From positions 24,411-88,410 of the forward strand of contig JACATA010000003.1 of assembly GCA_013390375.1 (NCBI GenBank): a stretch of DNA of 64,000 nt, given 5' to 3'. How positions within the stretch are numbered: the first letter of the stretch is position 1; each line of letters starts with the position of its first letter. Position numbers and translations under genes: made by a program. Source of the stretch: Marine Group I thaumarchaeote. GTDB taxonomy: Archaea; Thermoproteota; Nitrososphaeria; Nitrososphaerales; Nitrosopumilaceae. Shown in pieces: positions 24,185 to 33,552 of this stretch. The notes below the pieces were generated by a model that did not search any database, had not been told where the DNA came from, and saw only the letters and a list, made by a program, of their open reading frames with translations.

Positions 24185-25540
24185 ATGAAATTCCTAAACA
24201 AAGAATTGAAGGTCCCAAGGTTAGTTGTTGCCGGAGCAACCAGCGGAGTTGGCAAGACATCGATCACATCTGCAATTATCTACGGGATCAAAAAACGCGG
24301 CTACACCGTGCAGCCATTCAAGGTTGGACCCGATTACATTGACCCCAGCTACCTTTCTGCAATCTCAGGAAACGATACAAAAAATTTGGACGTCTGGCTG
24401 ATGGGCGAGAATGATCTTGTGCAAAGTTTTGTAAAAAATTCTGCATCTGACGTTTCTGTAATTGAGGGCGTGATGGGTTATTATGACGGGTTTGGCGGCA
24501 AGACAAACTATGCAAGCACGCACCATGTTGCGTCGCTGTTAAAATCTCCAACAGTTTTAGTACTGGATGCAAGCAAGGTGGCCCGCTCCATCGCTGCAAC
24601 TGCTCTAGGGTTTGCAAAGTTTCATCGTAACTCTAGAATAGTTGGGATAATTTTGAATAAGATTGGCAGTAAGAAGCATGAGCGGATGTGCAGACAAGCG
24701 CTTGCAAACCTGAAAATTCCAATACTTGGTTCCATACTAAAAAACTCTGAGAGTATGGAGTCACGACACCTTGGGCTGATTCCAGTAAAGGAGCAAAAGT
24801 CGCTGCAAAATAAGATTAGGAAAATTTCGCGTGAGATTTCTGATAATCTTGACATTGACAAGATAATTCAGATTTGCAAAAATGTGCCACAACTACCAAA
24901 GGTTCAATCAAAAAAATTCAAAAAGCCCACTGTTACAGTAGCAGTCGCACTTGACAGTTCGTTTAATTTCTACTATCATGACAACCTTGAGGCGCTACGC
25001 AGGGAAGGAGCAGGACTGAAATTTTTCAGCCCAGTAGCCGACAAAAAAATTCCAAGCTGCGATTTAATCTACATTGGTGGGGGATTTCCGGAAGTTTTAG
25101 GGCAATCACTTGAACGTAACTCAACCATGAGGAAGCTTATAAAAAAACATGCTGAAGAGGGAATGCCAATCTATGCCGAGTGTGGAGGGCTGATGTATCT
25201 CACCAAATCTATAAGCTTCAGTCAAAAGAAATACAAGATGGTTGGTTTGTTTGACGCAGAAACTCAGATGACAAAAAAAATGACGCTGAACTATACAGAA
25301 GGCAGGATTACATCAAACTGTTTAATTTCTTCGCCATCAAAGTTTAGAGCCCATGAATTTCATTACTCGAAGATTCGAAACCTAGCAAGAGATGCTAAAC
25401 TTGTCTATGATCTGAAGATTGGTGAGGGAATAGCCAGAAAAAAGGATGCACTTACGGAATACAATACACTTGCGTCATACTGCCACCTATACTTTGACAG
25501 TGCAAAATATGCTGCAAAGTTAGTTCAAAACTCTACCTAG
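24185..25540 (+). CDS. cbiA: Cobyrinate a,c-diamide synthase
   Basis: A 451-residue two-domain enzyme. The N-terminal synthetase half has the P-loop VAGATSGVGKTSITSAI, then KVGPDYIDPSYLS and VIEGVMGYYDGFGG. The C-terminal triad-type glutaminase half has YIGGGFPEV, the nucleophile in IYAECGGLMYLT, and the terminal histidine in SYCHLYFDS. It amidates the a and c side chains of cob(II)yrinate with Gln and ATP, the step that prepares the substrate for CobO. The length matches the family. It is divergent from cobO, an arrangement that could share control. Confidence 0.95.
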   Translation: MKFLNKELKVPRLVVAGATSGVGKTSITSAIIYGIKKRGYTVQPFKVGPDYIDPSYLSAISGNDTKNLDVWLMGENDLVQSFVKNSASDVSVIEGVMGYYDGFGGKTNYASTHHVASLLKSPTVLVLDASKVARSIAATALGFAKFHRNSRIVGIILNKIGSKKHERMCRQALANLKIPILGSILKNSESMESRHLGLIPVKEQKSLQNKIRKISREISDNLDIDKIIQICKNVPQLPKVQSKKFKKPTVTVAVALDSSFNFYYHDNLEALRREGAGLKFFSPVADKKIPSCDLIYIGGGFPEVLGQSLERNSTMRKLIKKHAEEGMPIYAECGGLMYLTKSISFSQKKYKMVGLFDAETQMTKKMTLNYTEGRITSNCLISSPSKFRAHEFHYSKIRNLARDAKLVYDLKIGEGIARKKDALTEYNTLASYCHLYFDSAKYAAKLVQNST

Positions 25541-25583
25541 ATGTCATCATATGTTAGCGCGTATTAGCAGATATAGAGACTAT

Positions 25584-26588
25584 TCATCGGTATTCACTTC
25601 CACAATCTCCAATTTTATCAAACAAATCGTTTGCTTTTGAGACAACCGACTTTATCTTTGCGATGTCTTCATCGTCAAGATTAAGGCCAAACACATTTGC
25701 GTTATCATCTCTGTGTTCGGAGATTCCAAGCCTTACGCCAATTATTACACCTACAACTGCAGGTTTGTCCAAAATGAACTTGGTTGCAACGTTGGCTACC
25801 ATTGTATTATGTTTTTTTGCAATATCATCTAGTATCACAAGGAGTTCTTGGAAAAGATTCCATCCTCCCCAAGCATCTATCATATTTTTGTATTTTTGGA
25901 GACTAAGAGTATCAAGATCTGATCTTACAGGTTCTGGTCTTCCAATGTATTTTTCAGAAAGAAATCCCCCAAGGAGAGTTCCATAAGTTAGCAGTTTGAT
26001 GTTGTTTTTTTGGCAAAATGGAACCATCTTAACTTCTGGCCTTTGATCTAAAATAGAATACTGTACTTGGGTTGAAACAAGTTTGAACCCTTGTCCTACT
26101 ATTATTTCAATTCTTTCTGTATCGAAATTCGTCAGACCAAGATGTTTTATCTTTCCTTCATCTTGCAGTTTTGAAAGATGATGTAAGGCTTCAATGTAAT
26201 TTGGATCATTGTAATCCCACCAATGAAACTGTAGGACATCAATTGATTTTACATTCATTCTTTTAATAGACACGTCTATGTAATGTTCTACAATTGATCT
26301 AGTCATAGGTCCTGGATTGGGAACAAACTTTGTTAGTGCTTGACTTTTAGAAAGTTCTGTTTCTTTACCAAGCCTTTTTCTAAATTCGCCAAGAAATTCT
26401 TCTGCCGGACCGTAAATATCTGCCATATCCCATGTTGTAAATCCATCATGGTGGTATTGTAGCATCTCAGAAATTGCAGATTCTCGGTCAATTTGACCAT
26501 GCCCTCCTGCTACCTGCCACATTCCGTTTAGAATTCTACAGATCTGTAAATCAGAATCTAATTTGAAAATTTTTTCTGACTGGCTCAA
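25584..26588 (-). CDS. Aldo/keto reductase family oxidoreductase
   Basis: A 334-residue TIM-barrel NADPH-dependent reductase. The catalytic tetrad can be placed: Asp and Tyr in TWDMADIYGPAEEFLG, Lys in QALTKFVPNPG, and His in VLQFHWWDYNDP. Further family blocks are IKHLGLTNFDTERIE, QVQYSILDQRP and VIIGVRLGISEH near the cofactor site. The start appears to be a TTG at 26588. A TATA-like TTTTATAA lies only about 10 bases upstream on this strand, so either the true start is further in or another promoter is used. The substrate is unknown. Confidence 0.88.
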   Translation of the reverse strand: MSQSEKIFKLDSDLQICRILNGMWQVAGGHGQIDRESAISEMLQYHHDGFTTWDMADIYGPAEEFLGEFRKRLGKETELSKSQALTKFVPNPGPMTRSIVEHYIDVSIKRMNVKSIDVLQFHWWDYNDPNYIEALHHLSKLQDEGKIKHLGLTNFDTERIEIIVGQGFKLVSTQVQYSILDQRPEVKMVPFCQKNNIKLLTYGTLLGGFLSEKYIGRPEPVRSDLDTLSLQKYKNMIDAWGGWNLFQELLVILDDIAKKHNTMVANVATKFILDKPAVVGVIIGVRLGISEHRDDNANVFGLNLDDEDIAKIKSVVSKANDLFDKIGDCGSEYR

Positions 26589-26715
26589 TAATGGTTATAA
26601 AAACACCGATATTATGAGACTATCTGTATCATTATGCAAAATTAGGTATTCCACGAAACAATTGCCCATAAGGATCAATTTTCTGCCACTATGTAATGAC
26701 ACTTTGATGACGTTC

Positions 26716-26895
26716 TCAGCTGCCTAGAATTTTGTTTGTTAATAAATAAACACCGGAAACAATCATAACAATTCCAACAATTGCCCAAACTGCATCGACT
26801 TCAAAACCACCTATTCCATATATGTAATTGAACGGTATAGTAACAAGCATTCCAATAATTATGATACAGAAGGATGCAACTTTTTTGCCAACCAT
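26716..26895 (-). CDS. Small two-helix membrane protein at the end of the cbi operon
   Basis: A 59-residue protein starting three bases after the cbiC stop on the same strand (MVGKKVASFCIIIIGMLV, then FNYIYGIGGFEVDAVW, then AIVGIVMIVSGVYLLTNK). Two hydrophobic helices flank a short polar loop. It is too short for usual cut-offs and I recognise no family. The position, directly behind cbiC in a run of four cobalamin genes, suggests co-transcription. A link to cobalt or corrinoid handling is only a positional inference; no His-rich metal motif such as that of CbtB is seen. Confidence 0.65.
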   Translation of the reverse strand: MVGKKVASFCIIIIGMLVTIPFNYIYGIGGFEVDAVWAIVGIVMIVSGVYLLTNKILGS

Positions 26896-26898
26896 CTA

Positions 26899-27564
26899 CT
26901 AATTTTCCCTTAACAGTTTGAATAATGCATTAACAATTGACGCAGCACAGGAACTTCCACCCTTCCTGCCAGTATTGGTGATAAACGGAACATCAACAGT
27001 TTGCAGCTCTTCTTTAGATTCTGCTGCGGACACGAATCCTACGGGAATTCCTATAACTAACGCAGGCTTTGTAACTCCCTCTCGAATCATCTTGATTACT
27101 TCCAATAATGCAGTTGGAGCATTCCCTATTACCAAGATTCCCCCATTCATCTCAGAAGCTGCAATTCGCATGGACATCTGTGCCCTAGTTTTATTTTCTT
27201 GCTTTGCCCTTTCGGCTAGATCTGGATCCGAAATGTTGCAGATTAGATTATTTCCAAAATCTTTTGGGTTTTGCTTGTTCAGTCCGCCTATCACTCCATT
27301 CACATCTGCAATTATGCTACAGCCGTTTTTCAGCGCATTAATCCCACTTGTGATTGCATCCTTATGGAAAACTATCTTGTTTTCTCCAGCAAAATCAAAA
27401 TCTGCTGTAGCATGAATAATTCTTCTGACTATTGGCCATTCCATCTTGTTATATGGATGAGATCCAACCTCACGCTCAATGATCTCCATGCTTTCATCCT
27501 CTATTGATTGTCCTTTTCTAGTTTGCAACTTCCACTTCCTTGGTTCTTTCAATGATGAGATCAA
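26899..27564 (-). CDS. cbiC: Cobalt-precorrin-8 methylmutase
   Basis: A 221-residue CbiC/CobH enzyme that moves the C11 methyl group to C12. Family blocks include KGQSIEDESMEIIEREV, RRIIHATADFDFA (with the catalytic His), GINALKNGCSIIADVNGV, VIGNAPTALLEVIKMI and VGIPVGFVSAAESKEEL, then TNTGRKGGSSCAASIVNAL. The start overlaps cbiX by 47 bases; the ATG in SMEIIE is a possible internal start but would lose conserved residues. It is the fourth gene of the cbiD-G-X-C run. Confidence 0.95.
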   Translation of the reverse strand: MISSLKEPRKWKLQTRKGQSIEDESMEIIEREVGSHPYNKMEWPIVRRIIHATADFDFAGENKIVFHKDAITSGINALKNGCSIIADVNGVIGGLNKQNPKDFGNNLICNISDPDLAERAKQENKTRAQMSMRIAASEMNGGILVIGNAPTALLEVIKMIREGVTKPALVIGIPVGFVSAAESKEELQTVDVPFITNTGRKGGSSCAASIVNALFKLLREN

Positions 27565-28270
27565 TCATCTTGTCATCAATTCCAATATGTTTTGTAATTA
27601 GCACTTTCTGCAAATTTGCTTCTTCCAATGCAGGATTCAGGTCTTCGTAAATATCTCGTTTTACATGCGCACCTTCATGCAAAAAATAAAAGACAACCAC
27701 CAATACCTCCGGATTGTCATTTTTGCATTTCATAATTCCCTGTTTAATGTTAGGCTCCTCTATTTCCAAAAAGCAGAAACTTACGTTTCTGTATGTAGGT
27801 TTTATCCCATCAATTACATATTCCATGGAGCGTCTGGCGTTCGGATCCTTACTTCCATGCCCAATGACAAGCACATCCACGCTATTTTTCGGCAGGTTAA
27901 CAGAGTTTTCACTTAATGCTGATGTAATTCTGTTATTGACGAGTTCAATCATAGTTTTGTGCATGCTCATGGGCTTGGTTATTCGAAGTTTTACGTCTGT
28001 TTTTTCCTGAAATCCGATTGATTCGTTTACGGCAGCCTTGATCTTTTTTCCAGGATAAAGAAAGTACGGAACAATCGTCAATTCATCAATGTCGTGAGTA
28101 AGGCTTTGGTTAATACCTTCCTCAATAAATGGTGGTATAACTTCTAAAAAGCAATAGTTAGAAAATTCATAATTTCCCTTTTCCTTTATCTTCTTGCAGA
28201 TAACTTCCAACTCTTCCTTTACTTCCTTTTCTCGGCTTCCTCTGTCAATTAATAACAATCCTCTCTTCAA
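27518..28270 (-). CDS. cbiX: Sirohydrochlorin cobaltochelatase, long two-repeat form
   Basis: A 250-residue CbiX with two chelatase-like repeats. The second half has the complete active site, VLVIGHGSKDPNARRSM and YFLHEGAHVKRDIYED, with both histidines. The first half keeps the fold (FLEVIPPFIEEGINQ, VPYFLYPGKK) but its motif reads LLLIDRGSREKEV, with Asp-Arg where the catalytic His-containing GHGS would be. The N-terminal repeat is therefore probably structural. The enzyme inserts cobalt into sirohydrochlorin, starting the cobalt-early route. It overlaps cbiG by four bases (ATGA) upstream and cbiC downstream. Confidence 0.9.
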   Translation of the reverse strand: MKRGLLLIDRGSREKEVKEELEVICKKIKEKGNYEFSNYCFLEVIPPFIEEGINQSLTHDIDELTIVPYFLYPGKKIKAAVNESIGFQEKTDVKLRITKPMSMHKTMIELVNNRITSALSENSVNLPKNSVDVLVIGHGSKDPNARRSMEYVIDGIKPTYRNVSFCFLEIEEPNIKQGIMKCKNDNPEVLVVVFYFLHEGAHVKRDIYEDLNPALEEANLQKVLITKHIGIDDKMIDLIIERTKEVEVAN

Positions 28271-29325
28271 TTTGGAATCCTCGCAATTGCTATTGTCAAG
28301 TTTGGAGGAAATTTTTGTTTTTCAACTACTAGTTTTCCTTCAGAGCTCTTGATTGCCGCAGCCTCTGACACACTCGGTGTACCTTCAAATGTTTGAACTG
28401 TCTTTGATGGGTTTGGGGTAGAAATAGAAGCAAGCTCTTCCTTTTCAAAATGTTGTATAGGTTTTGACATTTCCTTTGCAAGTTCAACAAGACCAGCTAC
28501 GTCATTTTCTTTCTTAATTGAGACAAACCTTGCAATTGATTTTTCACTAAGTTTGAATTTATTCATGCAGCTCATCAAGCCGTCTTTGATAGTACCCTTT
28601 GCAGTATCCCAGTGTAATCCAACTCCCACTACTAGACTTGGCGGTCTATATACTACAGCATTTTGTAACAGACTATTATCATCAACAATCTCATCTGTTA
28701 TGATCAAGTATCCCTTAGAATCTGAATTTTTTAATTCATTGATTGTAGGATATATGGTAACGTTAGCTGGTAGCTTATCTGCCCACCAATCTTTTTTTCC
28801 ACAGTTTTGGTATACACCAATTTTTTCTTCGTTTACCATAAACGCGCTTACCTTAGTTACATTAGAGTCATCGTCAATCTTCCATCCAAAATCTTTTCCA
28901 ACAAGATCCACCGGAATGGTTTTGTTTACATCAGCCGCTGTTGTTATTACAGGTGTTGCACCAAGCTTTGCTGCAATGTCATTTGTCAGCTGGTTTGCTC
29001 CACCTAGATGTCCAGAAAGTGAACTGATAACAAACTGAGCCTTGTCGTCAATTACAATAACTGCAGGATCGGTTTTCTTGTCTTTCAAATGAGGCGAGAT
29101 TAATCTTATAACAGCACCTAAGGAGAACAAGCAAACTAGCGCATCATTTGATTTGAACAATTCCATAATTTTTGTCGTTGTGCTGTCAGTATACCAGTTA
29201 ATGTTGACATTACCATCAGAGAATTTGTCTGGCGCAAACACATTCCAAGAAGAGAATTTTTCTTTCAGTTCTTTTGCGATCTTAATGCCATTTTTTGTTA
29301 TGGCTAAAATTGCTATTCTTTCCAT
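28267..29325 (-). CDS. cbiG: Cobalt-precorrin-5A hydrolase
   Basis: A 352-residue CbiG. The N-terminal domain has IAILAITKNGIKIAKELKE, LFSLGAVIRLISPHLKDKK, and the signature FVISSLSGHLGGANQLTNDI. The C-terminal domain has VVGVGLHWDTAKGTIKDGL and the end segment SVSEAAAIKSSEGKLVVEKQ. It opens the delta-lactone ring and releases acetaldehyde in the anaerobic pathway, which supports the cobalt-early route for this organism. It overlaps cbiX by four bases. Confidence 0.95.
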   Translation of the reverse strand: MERIAILAITKNGIKIAKELKEKFSSWNVFAPDKFSDGNVNINWYTDSTTTKIMELFKSNDALVCLFSLGAVIRLISPHLKDKKTDPAVIVIDDKAQFVISSLSGHLGGANQLTNDIAAKLGATPVITTAADVNKTIPVDLVGKDFGWKIDDDSNVTKVSAFMVNEEKIGVYQNCGKKDWWADKLPANVTIYPTINELKNSDSKGYLIITDEIVDDNSLLQNAVVYRPPSLVVGVGLHWDTAKGTIKDGLMSCMNKFKLSEKSIARFVSIKKENDVAGLVELAKEMSKPIQHFEKEELASISTPNPSKTVQTFEGTPSVSEAAAIKSSEGKLVVEKQKFPPNLTIAIARIPN

Positions 29326-29357
29326 GTGTTAGTTGTCTGCTAGTTTAATAAAATTCC

Positions 29358-30455
29358 TTACTGTTTGGGATAACGCGCCAAAACATTTCCATCAAAATTA
29401 AACAGAATAATTTCAATGGGGATCTTATTTTCTGAATGGCCCCTCATTTGTTTGTAAACTTCTAAACAAATCAGATCAAAGAAACCCTCTATATTATTTT
29501 CAAGAATAATCTCTTGAACATTTCTAGCGGTATTTGCATTTTTTATTTTCTGTATGACATTTTCTTCAGCCTTGCATTTTTTTGCCAATTCCGAGAGAAA
29601 ATTCATGTTAACTTTTGAACCTTTTACATGCGTCTGTTTTACACCCGTTGCCATCTTGGCAAACTTTCCAATAAACCCCCCAACATACGCTTTCCCTATC
29701 CCCTTTTTTGCACATTGTGAAATCGTATATCCAGAAAAATCTCCAAACTGTACGAAAGAGTGATCAGGAAGATCAAAAACTTTTCTTGCAAAATCCTCGC
29801 TTCTTCCACCAGTTGTTAAGACAACAGTATCATCTCCCATTGAAAGTACAACATCCAGTTGTTGCCTAATGGAAGCTGCAAACGATGCAGTTGAGTAAGG
29901 TATTACAATTCCACTCGTTCCTAAAATTGATATTCCATTCACAATTCCAATTCGTGGATTATCAGTCTTTGGTCCAAGCTCCTTACCTTTTGGAACTGAT
30001 ATTATCACCTTGATTCCATTCTTTTCTAAAATTTCCTTACCAACTTCAGTCAAATTTTCCATGATCATTTTTCGTGGAGTTGGGTTAATGGCAGCTTGAC
30101 CAATCTCTAATCCTATTCCAGGCTTTGTTACTCTGCCCACGCCTTCACCACCATCTATTTCAATAGAGTTTGGTTTTGATGTTAGTTCCAAGTCGACAAC
30201 AATTTCAGCACCATGCGTTACATCTGGATCATCACCTGCGTCTTTAATTACTGAGCAATGTGCCTTGTTTTTTTCAAATTCACAACTATTGATATTAATT
30301 TTTATTCTAGATTTTTTTGGAAGTAAAACATCAACAGACTCAGTTTTTTTCTGATTAATAATTGATAAAACAGCTGCAACTGAGGCAGCTGTAGCACATG
30401 TACCAGTAGTGAATCCTGTGCGTAACTTACCTGCAGGTTTTTCTGGTGGATCCAC
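29358..30455 (-). CDS. cbiD: Cobalt-precorrin-5B C1-methyltransferase
   Basis: A 365-residue CbiD, first gene of the leftward operon. It opens with KLRTGFTTGTCATAASVAA, the family signature, and continues with IKDAGDDPDVTHGAEIVV, GEGVGRVTKPGIGLEIGQAA and NPTPRKMI, then GTSGIVIPYSTASFAASIRQ. This methylase is unrelated to the tetrapyrrole methylase family. It acts after CbiG. The divergent gene at 30506 starts about 50 bases away. Confidence 0.96.
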   Translation of the reverse strand: MDPPEKPAGKLRTGFTTGTCATAASVAAVLSIINQKKTESVDVLLPKKSRIKININSCEFEKNKAHCSVIKDAGDDPDVTHGAEIVVDLELTSKPNSIEIDGGEGVGRVTKPGIGLEIGQAAINPTPRKMIMENLTEVGKEILEKNGIKVIISVPKGKELGPKTDNPRIGIVNGISILGTSGIVIPYSTASFAASIRQQLDVVLSMGDDTVVLTTGGRSEDFARKVFDLPDHSFVQFGDFSGYTISQCAKKGIGKAYVGGFIGKFAKMATGVKQTHVKGSKVNMNFLSELAKKCKAEENVIQKIKNANTARNVQEIILENNIEGFFDLICLEVYKQMRGHSENKIPIEIILFNFDGNVLARYPKQ

Positions 30456-30505
30456 GATGAGTAACTAATTATATCCTTAAAATCAATTGTTGTGTGATTT
30501 TTTTC

Positions 30506-31378
30506 ATGTCAAACATATCTACAAGAGTGGCAGTTACTGGCGCTAATGGTTTTGTAGGTAAAAATCTAAGAAATTTTCTCTACAAAAATAAAATCAATGT
30601 TTTAGGAGTTTCCAGAAAAAATTTTCGTAAACATGCCTCTGAAGTAAAGATAATATCTACAAATCTCTTAGAACCAAAACTTCAAACCAAACTAAAAAAT
30701 TATGATGCTTTGGTACATCTAATTGGTATAGGAAGACAATCACCAAAATCTACGTTTGAAGAAATCAATCTCAATCTGACAAAAAATGTAATTAAAGCGT
30801 GTAAAAACGCAGGCATTAAAAAAATTATCTTTATCAGTGGTCTTGGTGTTTCCAAAAATAATCAGTCAGATTATTTTGTTTCAAAATACAGGGCTGAACG
30901 CGAAATAATGAATTCTGGATTAGATTACACTATATTTCGTGCCTCTTACATTATAGGAAAAACAGACTATCTAACCAAAGCTCTTTCCAAGCAGATGAAA
31001 AAAGGCATCATAGTTATCCCGGGTTCGGGCAAATATAGATTACAGCCAATATTTGTGTTAGATGTTGCAAAAATTATTCTAGAGGCGGTTCTTGAGAAAA
31101 AATTTTCTAAAAAGATTTTAGACCTAGCAGGACCTCAGAAGATAAGATTTGAAGATTTTGTGAAGCTTTTTGCTAAAAATACTAGTGTAAAAATTCAAAA
31201 AATCAGTTTAGAGAGTGCATATGATGAAGCAAAACGTAATCCAAGAAGTGTTTACGGTTTAGAATCTCTTAACATTCTAGTTGGAGATTACACAAGTGAT
31301 GGAAAACAACTTAAAAAATTATCTAATGTTAAATTAACAACAGTTGCAGAATTTTTACAGTCCAGCCGCCTTTCTTAG
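30506..31378 (+). CDS. NAD(P)-binding SDR-family protein, NDUFA9-like
   Basis: I start at the ATG at 30506 ([18 protein letters not shown]); upstream in-frame codons look non-coding. The 290-residue protein is an atypical extended SDR. The Rossmann motif [11 protein letters not shown] is followed by [39 protein letters not shown] (a Tyr-x-x-x-Lys-like SKYRAE) and [15 protein letters not shown]. The pattern resembles complex I NDUFA9-like reductases found in archaea and plastids. The substrate is unknown. The 3' end overlaps the convergent metK by 24 bases. Confidence 0.85.
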   Translation: MSNISTRVAVTGANGFVGKNLRNFLYKNKINVLGVSRKNFRKHASEVKIISTNLLEPKLQTKLKNYDALVHLIGIGRQSPKSTFEEINLNLTKNVIKACKNAGIKKIIFISGLGVSKNNQSDYFVSKYRAEREIMNSGLDYTIFRASYIIGKTDYLTKALSKQMKKGIIVIPGSGKYRLQPIFVLDVAKIILEAVLEKKFSKKILDLAGPQKIRFEDFVKLFAKNTSVKIQKISLESAYDEAKRNPRSVYGLESLNILVGDYTSDGKQLKKLSNVKLTTVAEFLQSSRLS

Positions 31379-32512
31379 TTCTTCAGCTTTGTCTGTCTTT
31401 TCCCAAGTAAATTCTGGTTCGCTTCTACCAAAATGGCCATACGATGCAGTCTTTTTGTAAATAGGTCTCTTCAGATCTAAATGGGAAATTATGGATGCAG
31501 GCTTCATGTAAAAGTGGGAATTTAGAATTTTTTCGATATCATCTTCAGGTATTTTGTGTGTTCCGAATGTATTAACCGAGAATGATAGCGGTTGACAAAC
31601 TCCTATGGCATAAGCAATCTGTACTTCACATCTGTCTGCAAGACCAGCTGCAACGAGATTTTTTGCAACATATCTACACATGTAACTGGCGGACCTATCA
31701 ACCTTTGATGGATCCTTTCCAGAAAATGCTCCACCGCCATGTCTTCCCATTCCACCATAAGAGTCAACAATAATTTTTCTGCCAGTAAGACCAGCATCAC
31801 CATGCGGCCCACCTATTTCAAACTTGCCAGTTGGATTTACATGAATTACAATGTCATCATGCCACCAATTTTCACAAACAGGTTTTACCACTTTATCAAT
31901 AATCTGTTTTCTAATCTCTTCATTTGATATTTCAGGGTCATGTTGTGTTGAAATTACAATGGTTTCAACTCTTTGAGGCTTATTATCAACATATGTAACA
32001 GAAACTTGAGATTTGCCGTCAGGTCTTAACCATGCTAATTCTTTTGATTTTCTAATCTCAGCAAGTTTTTTTGTCAGCTTGTGAGCCAATGATATTGGTA
32101 ATGGCATTAGCTCGTCAGTTTCGTTTGTAGCATACCCAAACATCAATCCTTGGTCTCCTGCTCCCTGTTCCTTTTGTTCTGATGCCGTTACGCCCTGTGA
32201 AATGTTTGGGCTTTGTGGGTCTATTTTTACCACAACCTGACATGTTTTTGCGTCAAACTTCAATGCTGGATTGTCATAACCAATTTCTGTTATCGTATCT
32301 CTGACAATTTTCTCAATGTCCAACTTAGCTTTTGACGTAACCTCTCCTGCAACTGTAACAAAATCTGTTGTTACAAGCGTCTCAACTGCCACCCTTGAAT
32401 CTGGATCCTGTTTGAGAAATTCGTCCAATATGGCATCTGAAATTTGATCACATACCTTATCTGGATGACCTTCGGTTACGGATTCTGATGTGAAAATATA
32501 GGGTTTTGACAT
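31355..32512 (-). CDS. metK: S-adenosylmethionine synthetase, bacterial/eukaryotic type
   Basis: A 385-residue MetK with full bacterial-type motifs: [66 protein letters not shown] and [17 protein letters not shown]. Most archaea instead use the divergent gamma-type enzyme, so this gene is probably an old transfer from bacteria shared by the lineage. It makes SAM from Met and ATP, the methyl donor for the many cobalamin methylases here and the cofactor for the radical SAM lipid enzyme. It is 12 bases downstream of lsm on the same strand. Confidence 0.96.
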   Translation of the reverse strand: MSKPYIFTSESVTEGHPDKVCDQISDAILDEFLKQDPDSRVAVETLVTTDFVTVAGEVTSKAKLDIEKIVRDTITEIGYDNPALKFDAKTCQVVVKIDPQSPNISQGVTASEQKEQGAGDQGLMFGYATNETDELMPLPISLAHKLTKKLAEIRKSKELAWLRPDGKSQVSVTYVDNKPQRVETIVISTQHDPEISNEEIRKQIIDKVVKPVCENWWHDDIVIHVNPTGKFEIGGPHGDAGLTGRKIIVDSYGGMGRHGGGAFSGKDPSKVDRSASYMCRYVAKNLVAAGLADRCEVQIAYAIGVCQPLSFSVNTFGTHKIPEDDIEKILNSHFYMKPASIISHLDLKRPIYKKTASYGHFGRSEPEFTWEKTDKAEELRKAAGL

Positions 32513-32524
32513 TTGGATTACAGT

Positions 32525-32767
32525 TTAAAGTTCATCTTCTAATTTGATAAAGAGTACGTTATTTCCTCGCAAAATTACTCTTCCATACTTTTCAACGGTT
32601 TTTCCATCTTTTACTTCTTCAGCATCAGACATTATCAAATTCATATAAGAATCAACATTAACTATCTTACCTTTGTATTCAACATCATTTTTCAATCTAA
32701 CAGTAACGCTTTTTTTTGTGTTTTTTTGTAAGGTTGTTAACGGTCTTTTTGCAGTTGTCTGTTCCAC
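32525..32767 (-). CDS. Archaeal Sm-like (Lsm) RNA-binding protein
   Basis: An 80-residue Lsm protein. Sm1 is seen as KKSVTVRLKNDVEYKGKIVN, followed by VDSYMNLIMSDAEEV, and Sm2 as YGRVILRGNNVLFIKL. Archaeal Lsm proteins form heptamers that bind U-rich RNA and tRNA precursors. The N-terminal extension EQTTAKRPLTTLQKN is common in this group. It is followed 12 bases later by metK and probably shares its transcript. Confidence 0.94.
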   Translation of the reverse strand: MEQTTAKRPLTTLQKNTKKSVTVRLKNDVEYKGKIVNVDSYMNLIMSDAEEVKDGKTVEKYGRVILRGNNVLFIKLEDEL

Positions 32768-32869
32768 TTGTTATACACTTATTGCAATTTTCTTTGGTTA
32801 CTATAATTAAAGCCTTGCCTATTGAATTATTTAGGAAAATCTCTTTAGTTTTTTAGTGTAAACAAAGAC

Positions 32870-33520
32870 ATGATTAAAACAGGATTAAAGGAACTAGATC
32901 AGTTTCTTGGTGGCGGGATTAAGGAGGGATTAGTTACTAGTATTTCTGGACAAAGTGCTACTGGAAAAACACAGCTGACCTTTCAAATTTGTCTTAATGC
33001 TTTGCATAGTGGAAAAGATATTCTTTTCCAAGATACAATTGGCGAGTTTAGACCTGAAAGACTAGTTGAAATGATGCAATTACAGAAAATCAATCCATCA
33101 TTACTTGATAAAATAAAGGTAAACCGTATCACTAATACTGCACAACAGATTCAGTGTTTTTCAAAAACATCACCCAAGAACTATTCTTTGATTATAGTTG
33201 ATGGCATAACAGATCTTTTCTCATTTGAGTATTCAAAAAAAGAGCAGTCTCTTGAAAAACATATTTCCTTTATGAAATACATGCATAATTTATCAAGTAT
33301 TGCCATTGACGGCAAAATTCCTATAATTGTAACAAACATTGTTAGAACTATTAACAAACATGAAAAGGAAAACTTGGAAGAATCAATCAGTATGTATACA
33401 CATACTAAAATTAAACTTTCAAAAAATGATAATGGATATCTGTGCCAAGTTATTTCTCCTTTTGTTAATAAAAAATTTCGATATACTATAACTTCTAGTG
33501 GTCTTACCAGTGTATCTTAA
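32870..33520 (+). CDS. RadB-like RecA-superfamily ATPase
   Basis: A 216-residue single-domain RecA-fold protein. The N terminus (TGLKELDQFLGGGIKEGLVT) leads into Walker A ISGQSATGKTQLTFQ, an Asp in FQDTIGEFRPERLVEM, and Walker B SLIIVDGITDLFSFEY. This length and layout fit archaeal RadB, the RadA paralogue that assists recombination, better than the longer KaiC-like proteins. It is divergent from lsm and upstream of a small membrane protein and the Lhr-type helicase. Confidence 0.78.
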   Translation: MIKTGLKELDQFLGGGIKEGLVTSISGQSATGKTQLTFQICLNALHSGKDILFQDTIGEFRPERLVEMMQLQKINPSLLDKIKVNRITNTAQQIQCFSKTSPKNYSLIIVDGITDLFSFEYSKKEQSLEKHISFMKYMHNLSSIAIDGKIPIIVTNIVRTINKHEKENLEESISMYTHTKIKLSKNDNGYLCQVISPFVNKKFRYTITSSGLTSVS

Positions 33521-33552
33521 TCTATTTAATACACTAAGAGTGTGTCTATTCA

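Noticed and set aside
26706..26721. TGATGA followed by CTCAG as a second C/D box sRNA
   Set aside because: There is no terminal stem and no C'/D' pair, and the region overlaps the end of a small coding frame.
26918..27415. 165-codon open frame antisense to cbiC
   Set aside because: It is a shadow of a strongly supported cobalamin gene, with no recognisable domain.
28553..29038. 161-codon open frame antisense to cbiG
   Set aside because: CbiG motifs are complete on the minus strand; this frame has none.
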